The translations under genes were made by a program, and so were the position numbers. DNA of 64,000 bases from Lutraria lutraria (Eukaryota; Mollusca; Bivalvia; Venerida; Mactridae), in assembly GCA_964023205.1 (NCBI GenBank), contig OZ026833.1, forward strand, positions 39,463,137-39,527,136, in the 5' to 3' direction. This document shows, in pieces, positions 23,800 through 36,654 of the stretch (position 1 is the first letter of the stretch; each line of letters starts with the position of its first letter). The notes under the pieces are model-generated. The model ran no database searches. It was not told where the DNA came from and was given only the letters and a program-made list of their open reading frames with translations.

Positions 23800-25394
23800 G
23801 AGTGCTGAACAATTATCTGAAAGTCAAGCAGTAAAAGTCATGGTATAAATCTTTTGGTATCATAATATAGTTACTCACAAAGTACTGCATTAAGTGCTTC
23901 AATGAAGACTGGTGTAGTTCATGAGTGTGCACCCTTACATGTACTTGCAGTTTCCTGAAAAATTTAAATGACATTCATTATTTGCAATAGCCAACATTCA
24001 AATACTCAGAATAAGTAAACGAAAATTGACAAAAAAATCATTTAAAATATCTATTAATCATTCCACCTGATCAAGATGTCTTGACAACTCATCAATAAAA
24101 ACAGCAGCAAATCTACAATCTACTTAATTTCATTGTCCCTACGTACTTTTTGTGTAAATGACCTTAATTAAAATCCCCCTTTTCCTCAAAATGATGCAAA
24201 ATTTCCCTACCTGAGGGCCCGGGCTTTTCTCTGGCTGGACTTTCTCTGGTTGCTGAGGTGTCTAGCCAATAGGTGTGCCTCTTGGCCGTTTATACCGATT
24301 GATCTTTTTGGTGGGTTGTGTAGGTGTGGTCCCCTTCAACTATGGATGGGCATCTCTCTTTGCTACTATAAAACAGTGGTCTGTCACTTCTGAAAAATAC
24401 TACAGTTATTATTCCACAAGTCCAATGTCTGTGATGGCAAGAAGAAAGCCCTTCCAAAAATATTGACAGAAATCTGTTAATTTAGTACTTTCTAAGATAA
24501 TGTCAGTAGTCCATATTAACCTATTTTGAATAGTTCCATAGTGTTATTTTTATATAATTAGAATTCAGGTACTTTTTATATCTAATAAGATTCTTATACT
24601 CTCGATTTGTGACATAAATGAACCATTTAATCATTCTACATCCGAAACAGATCACATGTCCGAAATATAGAGACTTACGGAGACTAAAAATATTGATGTA
24701 TTAAACGTGATCACGTAAAATCGAGCAAAGCTACTTAAGGTGGATCGCGGGTTTCCTCCAGAAAAATGGTCATTTTTTTATACGTCAACTTACAATAAAG
24801 AAATTTTGCATGAACAACTTTTAAGGTATTGGCTAACGCAGAAATGATATATTCAATTGATATTTCCATGGAAACCGCTCAAAAGCGCCACCTAGCGGAG
24901 CGATATGTTTTTCGTTGATTTTCGCGTTATTTCATGTACTGCTCCGATAATATTGAGTATTAAGTTATGCAATTTACATAACTGCAATGCTGGATCATTT
25001 ACAAATCCGAAGAAGTCAGTTATGTTACATTTTGCTGCCATTAAATATTAAAAGACGTCGAGCGAACTCTGTAGGGGTGGCAATTTACAATGCCAAAAAT
25101 GAGACATTTTTCTCTCAACCGCGTCAGTAGTGAAAAAATGGCCCCGATGAATTCTTTTTTAAAAATGCAAAACAGATTCTTTGTACAATTTAGAAAACGT
25201 TAAAACAATAAAAAAATATGGTCACCGACGTCGTTTTCGCACCAATGAAACTTATTTAAACTTGGAAAAAGGCTAAAAACGTCAACATTTTTATATAAGA
25301 TCGACGTGACGTTGCGACTTTTTAGTTGTTACTGACCGCCATTATTTGTGTGTGCCTGACCCAATCACGTAGTGTCAGGGGCAGGTAATCCAGA
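23800..25394. other. Insert in unit D, no gene recognised
   Basis: Contains a GC-richer patch at 24200-24350 that may be part of a decayed gene on either strand, then AT-rich sequence. No inverted ends were found that would define the whole insert. Confidence 0.4.
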
Positions 25395-26630
25395 CTAATG
25401 TGTTCTGTTCAGCAACAAGTCGGCATCAACCATAACAGTCAGGAAAGCTTTTTGGAAATTATTGTTTATGAAACATTAACTGTTATTGATGTTCTGGTTA
25501 TCCACCTTTTGCGAACGTGCCTCTTCATCGTTGATCAACATGCAGGGGCATACATCCCCTTATTCATGACTGAACTAGAGTGAGCAGATTATGTAAAATT
25601 CAGAAATATTTAAGGCCACTTAAGTCAAATCCAGCTAAGTAGTACTCTAATCAAAAGAAGTGTTTGTTTCTGCTTTTGGCCCTTGAAATTGTGTGGAAAG
25701 GTTAAAAAAGTGTGAAAATGGATGCATCGATCTTCAAGCCTAATGAAATGTTTTGGAAAATGGGTTTAAGCACTGCTTTCAGGATTGTTTTCCCATATAT
25801 TCACAATTCCAATTGTTTTCAAAAGCTCATCCACTTTCAGTTTTCTGCCATCGCCAGTTACATTGATTAATACCTAATCGTGTGGAGGGCTCCAATAATG
25901 GAATACCACATTTATTTCAAATGCGTAAGTTATGATTCGCACTTATTCATAAATATCTTCTCTGCGTGCCTTCTTGTAAAGTAGATGTGAATTAATTTAC
26001 GCATATATCCCATCCTTACAGCTTTCAGGATTATTTTTCTCACATGTTTACAAAGCCAATAATTTTCAAAAGCTCTTCATCTCAATTTTTCACATATCAC
26101 CTTATGTGTTGCTAAATACATACATGTACCAAATCGTGTGACAAGTAGAATGGTATCTACTTGCGCTGAATGATCTCACTTTAATTTAGAATGTGTAATT
26201 ATACGTTCAGCGTGTTTCGCAGTATAGGCAAAGAACTTAATATTATCTTCATTGTCCGTGAATAAAAAAAATTGTACATGTATTTGCAAATAGAAGAGGT
26301 CGATTATTTGCTTCGAGTTAAATCAAGCGTTGAGCGTCGTGATAAATTCTCGGAGATTTTGAGTTCTTCGCGAAGATTTATTGTCAAAACATCTGACTTC
26401 AGACTAAATTGTTTTAGCGAGATAACATTGCCTTTAACGCAATTTTATACGTTTCCCTACCATTACTGAAGATTCGGCTAATTTGATTGTTAATGACTAA
26501 CTTGTTGATTTGCCGACTTTTTGTCGTAAAAAAGTAGTGAAGAATCAGCTCGATAAAATACGGATTGGCATATGACTTTCCATGCGGATAGACACTGTTG
26601 ACTTGGTTATTACATTGCATTATACCTCAC

Positions 26631-27329
26631 TCCTCTTTCCAATGTAAAGTCACCTATACCTGAGCGGGCATTAATTTTTAATAACACATTGTAATAACAC
26701 ATGCACACAAATGATGCGCGTGCAGTTCAAAAAGATTTTCGGTTATTAAACCATTTCCAATTATTTGACGAGGTGTTCTTAATAAAGTACATTCAACTTG
26801 AATATAATTTTAGTTATTCCAAAATTTCGTTTACCCACCACTTTTAGTAGTGATTGTAATCAGTCCATGAAACATTCGTTGATTAATCAGACGCAAAAGT
26901 CAGTGATTAATCGATTAAAACTGATTAAATAAGAAATGATCAAATATGTTAGTATTGCATGAATTTAACACCCTTTACACCAATTGAATAAAATCAATAA
27001 GAATTGAACTATTAAATGATTTAACATTATTAAGATGTTTGAGTGAGCATCACATCAAAATATACTGATTATTAAACAAACTACACTGGACTAGAATTAT
27101 GCTGCATTTACAGTTACAGCTTGAACAGCATCATCTTTAAAGTAAAACCGTGTAAGGGCTGCAGTACTATAGTCAAGAACTGCTATGACTTGGTTTTCGT
27201 ATACCAAAAATGCATTTATCACTTGTAAAACCAATTTTTTACATGTATTACCGAAAAGTCAAAGAAGAATGTGCGTTCAAAACTGACTCTATAACGCGCG
27301 CTTCTGTATTTGTTTGTTGGTTTGAATTT
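26631..27329. other. Spacer between units D and C
   Basis: AT-rich with repeated 'gattaatcgattaa'-type words around 26880-26935. No gene seen. Confidence 0.45.
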
Positions 27330-27649
27330 TTACGAGTAACTTGAGTTTGAAAGCCGTGATTTTGTATTTACACTTCGTCGACAACATGTGAATCCAATCA
27401 AGCGTTGTCATAATGTAAGTTGAGAAATTGACTATGTTTATTGGATATCAAATTGTTTTAATTATTTGTATCATAACGCATGTTCATCGACGTGGCAAAA
27501 GTTTGATAGCTATCATGTAGTAAACACTTCTAAATTACCTACATCACACCAATTCATCCCCAATTCATTACATTGCCTACAATCATTGAAGGACCTAGAA
27601 GAATCCAACAGCTACTGTATAATGTGTGAAAGAAACACCATATAGCCGT

Positions 27650-27657
27650 TATATAAA
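27650..27657 (+). promoter_or_regulatory. TATA box of gene C
   Basis: TATATAAA 90 bases before the ATG at 27747, in the same context as copies A and B. The intervening leader contains 'AAGGTGACCTTGA' at 27708-27720, shared in form with copy B. Confidence 0.7.
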
Positions 27658-27746
27658 CCAGAGCCAGCTTCAGATTGTCCGTACATTTAGTTTGACTCAC
27701 TGACAACAAGGTGACCTTGATAAATAAATCATAGAGACTTATCACG

Positions 27747-30323
27747 ATGAAATTACCAACAAAGTTTAGACTTCTTGTGTCGATTTTTGTGGCGTTGCAT
27801 GCTGATACACTAAATAAAAACTCTTTCAAGTTTCATGCGAATGCAGAGGACAGGACAACATTCGGTGGTTATGATCAGAATTTACAAAATAACTCAATCA
27901 ATGGATACAGTAACGACGCTATTTCTGATGATGTACACGTTCTACGAGAAATTTGTCCGGCTAACTTTTGCACGCACAACGGGACCGATGAATACGCGTT
28001 AGATGTTATTGAACAGAACAAAGTATGTTGTATACCTTGCGACTGTAGTGATGGGTGTTTCGAACTTGGCAACTGTTGCTTTGGCAAGAATCAATCTAAC
28101 AAGCGTCCACGTGCTGAAGAATTGGAATTATGCACACAAACGTTCATCGGTGTCTCGTTCAAATGGACATACAGCTCAAAACAGCTAAACTTCATGCTCT
28201 ATCAACATTGCAATAAAACAGAAAACGATAAATTGGTACATAAATGTCACGCTACCAGCGAGGCAGATTTAAGTGAATATGTACCCGTTTACAGCAGTCA
28301 TACTGGTCGCCATTATCGAAATAAGTACTGTGCAAGATGTAACGAAGACAATGACAACCTCAAAAATTGGATTCAAGAATTTCATTGTGAAAGTCATGTA
28401 GATATGATGAATTTACTTAACAATGATTCGTCTTCAAGTATGAGTATCATCCAAAGATTGAAGAATGGAACAACGTCGTGTGAATTGCACATTAAACCAC
28501 CAGATAATATACATGCCACAAAATGTATCCATCCTCGTGATATCATTTCTACATGTGGTTCATTCAGTCAATTTTACCTGGAATACGATAAAAAATGCCG
28601 GACATTTCATGCACCAGTTGTTCATGAAGGGTTTGTGTATAAGAACGTGTATTGTTTGATGTGCAATGAACCAATGGTATATTTTGATGATTCTGACTGC
28701 TTTGCATATGAAACTAAGGAACCACAGTTCCCATCCTATAGTTTTATGGCAATGCTTACATCCAATGAAGAAGGTCATTTGAAATTGGTAGAAAAGAACT
28801 TAAGTGATTCGAATATCTGTACATCACCATCAACTTTCAACGAGGAGATAGTAAGTATTCTGTATAATTGTTTTTCGTGATGTTGATTGCTTATCAGCCT
28901 GCCCGGTTAGAGCGTTTGTCTGCTGATCAAGAGGTTGTGAGTTCCAACTCCGGGCGTGGTTAACGCTGTCCACTACAAATTCGACTTAACTGAAGATATT
29001 ATATCCTAAGTTAAAATCGACCCCCATCTCTGAATAATGCGGGGTAGCTTAACAGTACGTACCTTACGGATGGAATATGGTTAGTACTGGTTAAGGCCTA
29101 AATGAATCCCACGGAAGCTGGCTAGGATAACTGCCTGCCATGATGTAAATGTAACAATGTTGAAAGTGGCGTTAAGTCTGACGAAATAAATAATGATTGT
29201 TTATCAAAATATTTGTAGTAGGCATATATGACGTTCTGTTTGTGCAGAATGAAGGATATATTCCAGTTTCGGTTCATTTTGCAACGTAATTGGTATCGAT
29301 TTAGAAAAAAAAACGTAACAAAAAACGTGAGAATCGCATAGTCATAGTATGTACTTAACAAGTTATAGCTATTATTAAAAATAAGATGAAAATGAGACTA
29401 ATAAGGGAGAGAGCAGGAGGAGAGAGTACGAGGTTTACGAGTACGAAATGAGAGATTGAGAGCTAATGAAGAGGCATTGTATGATATAAAGTATAGGATG
29501 ACGTAATGTTCTTTTTATTATCATCAATACAATTACATGTAGTATACATTTGCTTCAGAATGCATGTATTACTGTCCGATGTCCACTTACAATGCTGCGC
29601 GCTGGTAATGAATGCTACAAGGCTTTTACCACACTGGCGAATGTGGATTTGGAATTTAGAGTGGTCGCCGTCCATCCTGCTTCTGAGGAGTATGAGGACT
29701 TTGAAATATTCGATGAAATATTATCATTATTCATGGATTATCTAGTGTGTGACTTTTCTGTGACAAAACGGGATGTGGTAGGGGAAAACCTGCACATTAA
29801 AGCACTGTTGAAAATGACTTTCTTTGAACAAATAGATCTGGAATACATGTTTAAATCCTTTGTCAATAATATTAAGGAATACAATTCCAACACTTCGAAT
29901 ATTTTGAAGATGAAAGTCGGAAGAGGACCATTGTTGATACCATCTATTGACCAGGGACCTATATTTCCCTCATATAAATACTCAAACGATTCTGCTATGA
30001 CGTGCATATCAATAGCGATGTCGGAAATCACATTTTGTCCACTGGTTGTGTTAAACGAGTACACACAGATGAACGGTGACAAAATACGTGTTGATAAAAT
30101 GATATTTAAGGAAGGCGAGTTTGTCAGGATTTCAGGTTCTGGGGACGAGACAAGTATTTATGTTTGTATGAACTCTTACATAAATCGGTATAAGAAATCT
30201 CGAAGGGAACGATCGTTTCAAGTTTGCAAGAGCGGATATGAACCAACTCTTCCCGTATTTTTGTATTATGTTGGTCTAAGCATCTTCATCATTGCTTTTG
30301 ATAAATATTACATACATTCATAA
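27747..30323 (+). CDS. Cys-rich receptor-ectodomain-like protein, copy C (two exons)
   Basis: Exon 1 is 27747-28850 and exon 2 is 29559-30323, joined by GTAAGT at 28851 and a 'ttgcttcag' acceptor ending at 29558, phase 0, giving about 622 aa. It starts MKLPTKFRLLVSIFVALHAD, a signal peptide. The cysteine cluster 'VCCIPCDCSDGCFELGNCC' is identical to copy A, and most of the rest of exon 1 is close to A, so A and C are the nearest pair. 'HYRNKYCARC' and 'FVYKNVYCLMC' modules are present. The intron is only 708 bp although it contains a SINE. The protein ends with the same basic patch and short hydrophobic segment (VFLYYVGLSIFIIAF) and stops before any further helix. Likely secreted or single-pass at the membrane; a decoy or binding protein derived from a receptor is one reading, not demonstrated. 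Confidence 0.8.
28890..29195 (+). repeat. tRNA-derived SINE in gene C intron
   Basis: A-box-like 'GCCCGGTTAGAGCG' and B-box-like 'GTGAGTTCCAACTCCG' at 28900-28965. The body ends 'tgttgaaagtggcgttaagt' and a short A-rich tail ('gaaataaataa'). It starts about 40 bases after the donor site and is absent from the introns of A and B. Confidence 0.7.
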
Positions 30324-30419
30324 AATGCCAACAACAGAACATATTCAGAGGAAAAACAACGTTTCAGCAGATTTAAAATAAATTTTCAACGAATTTTCAG
30401 TAAAAGTTCAGTAAATATT

Positions 30420-30606
30420 CGGCGGCCGGCAAGTTGTCTTGGACTGTCTTATAATCAGTACGAATTAGCCCTTCCATAAGGAGCCGAGAACTTCTCCACA
30501 TACACATTTGCATAGAGAGATATCCCCTGCAGCGACCTGGACTCGTATCCGGATCGCTGTGTTACAAGCCCGGTGAACTAGTTAACTATTGGACTACGGC
30601 TGCGGC
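30420..30606 (-). repeat. tRNA-derived SINE downstream of gene C
   Basis: Minus-strand copy of the family seen in units A and B ('TAGTCCAATAGTTA', then 'ATACGAGTCCAGGTCGC', then 'tgtatgtggagaagttctcggctcc'), in the equivalent position beyond exon 2. Confidence 0.6.
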
Positions 30607-32194
30607 CAATAACGCTTCGAATACAAATGTTTTTGCCTATGATAAAAAGAACTACGGAAAGGCAACACCATATTGTTTGTCAAATACCTTGCAGAGATAA
30701 TATTTATTTTTTTCTGTAAATGAGGTTTTGCTAACAGATGGCAAATTTTCTCAGTTACAGAAAGAAAAAGTTGATAAGTTACTTTAGTTTGTTGCTTGCC
30801 AGTAAATATTGTTGAGTTTCAGGATTACAATGTACAATCGAATTACGTGTATAAGAAAGTCGAATACATTTGTATAGCATAAATATGTAGCATTATCAGA
30901 CACATATTACATCAGGTATTTTATATGCGATTTGTATTTATTGTAAATTTGTTTTAACTTGGACTTGCCATTATTTTACCCCTTCATGAAAACATGGTAA
31001 GTACCAAAATATTGGTAGTACGTCAGTTCATCCTACGATACTCCATTTATTTTCGGGTGGAAGGTGGGGGCAATTACACAAAGATCAAACTATCATATGA
31101 ATACCTTATATTTGTATCGATTTGTCTTTTGTTTTAATTGTCCATATAATGTAAACTGAACCCCCCCCCCAAAAAAAAAGAAATCATACTTAACAAGGCT
31201 GAGATGAAATAAGCCGTCGAATATTTTAACTTTTGTTATCTGATTGTTTCAAGAAGAATCATTGAATCAACAATCATTGGAAACTACCCAGTGGTAATCA
31301 GAATATTTGATACCGATGAATTACATTTAATGTATACTGTCTGTTTTGTCAGTGTTTATTGAGTTTAAAGACATTGGCCTACACCGATATTTAACTTTGA
31401 CTTCATTTTTTGACCACTATGAAAGGTGTTGTCATATACATTGGAACAATAAATATTCGAATCTTCGAGTCTCAAAGTGTCCATTGGTGATAAACAAGTT
31501 AACATACTGACACGTTGGTGTGAATCCTGTTTTCTCGAACAAGTTATATGCGAAATCCGCTTATTGCAAAAGTCTTGGTAGATCTCAGCGTGTAAAAGAA
31601 TGCAACAAGTCACCCATTAAGTATCGAATGAATTTCATCGAGCTCAATACTATAATACAACCATCAAAAGTCGTCCGTCAATCACTCAACACACTGTCAG
31701 AAAGTATCCGTCATTTCCACAGATTATCTTATTTATAATATCGTTCGTTAATAATGTCCAAAACCTCAAAGTTTGATTCTGTTTTTATACATAGTAGATG
31801 TGTCCAACTGCGTACGCCGGTAAATCTGTATACATGTGCTCATTTTTCGTCTTTTCAGGTATTTAATAATGCAACATTGGACCCACTAATTCATTGATAT
31901 TATTTCAGATACCATTTGGTTAGTCTTTGAAAGCTTCAAAGGTCATTGGTACCCAAATTAGAAATACTTGTTGTTCGTTCGTCTACGCGGTCGGTGCATA
32001 TCTAAATATATGGTCAATGCGCTGGATATCATGTTTATGCCAGCTTAGGTTTCATGTAGAATCCCCTTTTCAGTTGAAATACTGACGTGTGAAAGGGTCC
32101 TTATCATCTAACTAGTAGGGATATGAGCCCATGATGCTACTTGATCAACATTTAACGCAGTGATCCTCTGTCCACAGTTCACCTAACAATCGCT
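30607..32194. other. Non-coding tail of unit C
   Basis: Duplicated non-coding sequence corresponding to 6157-7880 of unit A. It contains a C-run then A-run at 31159-31178. No gene seen; the open frames at 31365-31738 are not conserved in A. Confidence 0.5.
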
Positions 32195-32366
32195 CCTGGG
32201 AAGATCCAGTACTAGTACTGGCCTCCCATCCTCAGTAAGCAACTATCTAGTTTCTCACATAAAGAGACATGGTCGGTAGCGGGGCTCGAACCACGACCCT
32301 CTATCAGTGAGGGGTTACAGTGATTTGAAGTCAGCGACTTTACCCACTCGACCACGGAAGCAGGTC
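32195..32366 (-). repeat. tRNA-like SINE with long variable arm
   Basis: On the minus strand: 'TGGTCGAGTGGGTAAAG' (A box) and 'GTGGTTCGAGCCCCG' (B box) about 70 bases apart, wider than a normal tRNA and reminiscent of a Leu/Ser tRNA ancestor. The first codons of the frame 32212-32406 are simply this repeat. Not present in units A or D. Confidence 0.6.
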
Positions 32367-33646
32367 TGTGAAACATAAATATTATCTTTGCTGTGTAGTG
32401 GTTCATAGGATTCTGACACGATCCAGAAATGTTCTGTTCACTAACAAGTCAGCATCAAACATGACATTCAGGGAATCTTCGGGGAATTTACAGTTTATGA
32501 AACATCAACTGTTATAGATGTTTTGGTTCTGTACCTTTAGCGAGCGTGCAATGTTCAATGTTAATCACCACACAAGGACATACACTCCCTTATTAATGAC
32601 TGAACTAGGGTTTCAGAGTTGATTATGTAAAGAACTAAAGTTGTTAACGCTACTTCAGTCAAGTCCACATACTATTCTAAGTTGTTTTTCTTTATTTAGT
32701 TAGAAATACAAAATGCTTCGGCGTAAAAATGTTTGTTCCTTTTTTGTCCTTTTTGCTCTTGAAATTGTTAAGAAAGGTTAAAATATTGTGAAAATGGATG
32801 CACCGATCTTCAAACCTAATAATAAGTCCATGGTCGATGATGCGAAAGTACTGTTATCAGGATTGCCTTCCCACATATTTACAATTCAAATTATTTTCAA
32901 AAGCTCATCCACTTCCAGTTTTCTGTCATCGCCAGTTAATTGTTTAATACCAAATCGTATAGGCTTCAATACTGAAATACCACATTTATTTAAATTGCGT
33001 AAATCATGATTCGCACTAAGTCTTATTGATAAATAGCTTCTCCGTGTGCCTTCTTTAAAAGTGTGTGTTAATTAATTTACACATATGTACCATCCCAACA
33101 GCTTTCAGGATCATTTTTTTCACAGGTTTTTCAAAGCTAATCAATATTTTTCAAAAGCTCACCACCTCTATTTTTTACATAATCACCTTTTGTGTTGTCT
33201 GATACATGAACGAAACCGTGTGGAAGGAAGAATTGTCTCTACTGGCGCTGCATTTATGATCTTACTTTGAATTAGAATGTAAAGTAAACGTTTAGCGCGT
33301 TTCCTAGTGTAGACAAAGAACGTATCATCATCTTCATTGCTCATGAATATAAAATGTGCTCATGAATATAAAAATGTATATTTGCAAATTGCCGAAGCGA
33401 TCGATTATGTACCTCGAGTTTAATCAAGCGTTGAGCGTCGGGCTTATTGCTCAGAGATTTTCAGTTTAACGCGAAATTTTCACTAGTAAACATTAAGTTT
33501 ATCATTTAGTTTGTTTGGTTGATAATTTAAATAGAATTGATGACAAACTCTAATTTCAGAATGAATTGTTTTAGCGAGGTAAGATTGCATTTGGCACAAT
33601 TTTAAATTTAACAAATATTTTGTCTAGTATACCCAGGTCTTCATGG
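32367..33646. other. Non-coding tail of unit C, continued
   Basis: Matches 25395-26500 of unit D ('gttctgttc..caacaagtc', 'gaaaatggatgca', 'gttgagcgtcg'). No coding region supported. Confidence 0.5.
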
Positions 33647-35166
33647 GCCCATTACTAAAACACGGAACGGAACAGTACGGAACGGAACAAAACGGAACAG
33701 TACGGAACGGAACTGAACTTACAATTATATATATATATATATATATCACGCAGCATACAAGAAAACACGGAACAGTAATATTATATCACGGAATATACAG
33801 AATTCTTATGCCCCAAATGTAATAACAAGTTGTGATTTTTCACTAATAAAAAGAGTGTTCCGTTATTTTGTTGTTCCGTGTTTTAGTATATTTGTAGATA
33901 TTGCATGTTCCGTAGGGTTCCGTACTTTAGCATTTTTGGACTTGATTTTTATCAAAATCAAGTCCTTTGTAATCGTTGACCAGAATTTTGTCGCTGGACT
34001 CCATAACAGCTGGGTTAAAAGAATGCCGCATAAAGGAAATAGTACGCAACTAAATGGTGTGATTATATAGAAGTATCTGGAATCTTTCCCCAATTAAGTG
34101 TGTCAGATCTAAATATATTTCAAATCATTTTATTGTAACTACATGAAAAGAGTCATGTATCTAAATAAGTGCTTGTCGGTAGATACATGAGATATTCAAA
34201 TGCGTAGAATTAAAACCGCGTATTCACTGTCCAATAAAATATATTGCCGTAAAAGTAGTTCTACTTTCGGTTTTCGTTCGATAGTTCAGAAACATCTCTA
34301 CGGACGTATTCATGCATTTGCAACATCTACCATCGATGTATGTGTTTTGTGCCTTTCTTACATTTCTTAATATCTCATCTAATCGTATATCCTTGATATT
34401 CACACCAACTAGTGTTAGTTTGATGACGGAATCGCTATTTATAGACTCACTCACCGCAGTGGTTAGTAGCAAAGCGGTGTGGGGAGTATGTTTAAATTGC
34501 GGCTTACGAATAATAATTCGAGTCGCTAAATACGAACGTAAATTACTGGATACGTGCTTTTAATAATTACAGTTTAAGAGTTCCTTTTACGCCAGATTAT
34601 TTAGAATTACATAATCACGTCTGAATGTCATGCAACATCGGGTTAACTATAGGTCATATAAGTCTTACTCTACTGTGTCAGGACCTTTTTGATTTGAGTG
34701 ACCCTGAATGTGTTCAATGCGACGATGTTCTGTTGTGTTAAAACCAGAAGAATCAATGTTTGTATTTACTGTTACTGAAGTGTTGGTCACTAGTTTGTGT
34801 ACAATAAAGAGTTTTTAATGCAATTAAATTGTCTTCAATTAATGTGCTTATCATTAAACTTTCCAACATCAGTCTTTTTTCATTCTAAAATTTTAGCAAA
34901 GGGACTATAGTAAAGCCCTAGCGTATGTCATTTACCTACATGCATATGACCTGCATTACAATATGAATGAAAAATCGGTCCGTAATTTTAAATGTTAAAA
35001 ATATTTGTGTGGGCTCGAACGATGTGGGTACACATTTCTCTCTTTTGCCTCGTATGGTAAAAATCAAGTCCGACAGTACTTTCAGTACTTTGATTCGTAT
35101 ATGGCATGTTCCGTCTTTTAGTACTTATCACATTTCAGTGTTCCGTTCCGTCTTTTAGTAGCGACC
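33647..35166. mobile_element. hAT-like element with GGAAC repeats
   Basis: Flanked by the identical 8-mer CTTCATGG at 33639-33646 and 35167-35174, the duplication length typical of hAT elements. Left end 'CATTACTAAAACACGGAACG' and right end (complement) 'CGCTACTAAAAGACGGAACG' are inverted copies. The left arm is an array of 'acGGAACgGAACagt' words, followed by TA repeats at 33727-33747; further 'ttccgtgttttagta' words lie at 33875-33935. No transposase was recognised; the frame 34224-34472 (-) has no hAT motifs. Confidence 0.6.
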
Positions 35167-35399
35167 CTTCATGGACAAAGGTGGCGCTCATTCACCGAAA
35201 CGAAGAGATATACGCCTTCTTATAGTAGTATATACCAGCTGAATGCCATGAATGGGGTCAAATTTTAGGACAATTTTATTTTTCATATAAGGTTATTATG
35301 GATTAAGTTATTTTGTTTTATGTAGAATTTATTGCAATTTTACCATCACAGGTCCGTTACTTCTGCATTTGCAACGTTAGTGTTAAATGACCTAATCGT

Positions 35400-35930
35400 G
35401 CATAGGAATGTCAAAGCTAACAAAATAACTCAGCTTTATAGACTTTTAAAACGCCGAAATTATAGACATGTGCAGTATAATTTGATGATTTATTCTCTCT
35501 CGCTTTATGGAGTAATTTTTCTTTACTTCAAACATTCTTGCGTAAAATGTCTTAAAACATCATTGTCACAACAATATTGATCATGCAAATAAGAACATCA
35601 ATTACAACTTTTAATACGCTAGCTCGTGAAACTTAAACAATTAAATTAGTCGATGCATCATAAAATTTGATAATTAACCGTTATGATATCTCGAACCACA
35701 AACTACAATGTACTTTGAGAAATAGTTTGTGGACAAAGTAGCTACCGCTTAGCTCAATTTGTAGTTATGACTCGCGAACTTTAACTGTTGGTTGAACACA
35801 CACGTGATCTTTGTGATGATTTTGGCCGAAGACATCAAATCTAAGACCATTTCCATCACGGGACTTTCATGCGTAGAAGTTTACAGTTAATCGCGAAGAA
35901 CAAGACTGGTACTGATACAAAATTAAAAAA
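35400..35930. repeat. Inverted duplicate of 18420-18900
   Basis: See the entry at 18420. The pair is separated by about 17 kb and shows that unit B and sequence to the right of unit C share flanking material in opposite orientation. Confidence 0.6.
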
Positions 35931-36654
35931 ACCTGATCAGGTGTACTAATCGCCGATATATAACTGAAAAACTGTTGAAAACAAGGGTAAACACCGACGT
36001 TTTTTCATTCAATGTCAAGAAAATGACTATTGAGTTTGCTAAGCCTCGCCACCGGGCTAGTCCAATATGGGCGAGCAAACGGCCTACCTACCTAACTACA
36101 TGTATATAACGTACTAGTATTATACTTGTCAATTAACGGTAAACAGCTACACAAAAATAAGAGTTAATGTCTACGTTGTATTACTGTTTTTGTCATCATG
36201 TTCATCATTTATAACTTTAGAAATTATTTATCTGTGATACGAGATACAGCTGTAAACGTCTCCGTAATAATTAAGCACCCATTCGATAAAACCAAAACAC
36301 TAGATGCCAACGAATAGACGTGTGGAAAAAACAGACTGTTGAACAGCAAATCGAAATGTTATCCAAATCTCTCCGCGTACAGCTCACTAGATCTAACAAA
36401 AGGTAACGTCAGCTCTAATTAATGTTAATGAGTAATTAAGTGATCATTTAATTTGACTCGTGTTGTATATATCTATATGCTTAAAAGTTTATGCAATAAA
36501 TCATGTTCGTTTTAATTGCTTTACGGCTGGTTATCTGAAGTACTTAATCCCCGTCGAAAGTCAACCTAATTACTAGTCCTAGTTAGCTAGTATTAATGTA
36601 TGATCTTATTCTGATCTCCAAGTAACTACATGTCCACAAGATGATAGGTGAATC
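35931..36654. other. Spacer, nothing recognised
   Basis: AT-rich; no gene, RNA or repeat end identified. Confidence 0.45.

Larger units (their letters stand above)
20390..26630 (+). repeat. Segmental duplication unit D, gene-less
   Basis: Bases 20400-20810 match 11590-11970 inverted. Bases 20870-21750 and 25395-26630 match the tails of units A (7020-7880, 9003-9731) and C (31360-33610). About 3.5 kb (roughly 21830-25390) is inserted between them. Neither exon of the Cys-rich gene is detectable, so D is a partial copy of the tail only. Confidence 0.65.
27330..33610 (+). repeat. Segmental duplication unit C
   Basis: Direct counterpart of unit A: promoter, gene C, reversed SINE, and the tail from ~31360. 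Private insertions are a SINE in the intron (28890-29195) and a reversed SINE at 32195-32366. The match ends near 33610, shortly before a hAT-like element. Confidence 0.75.
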
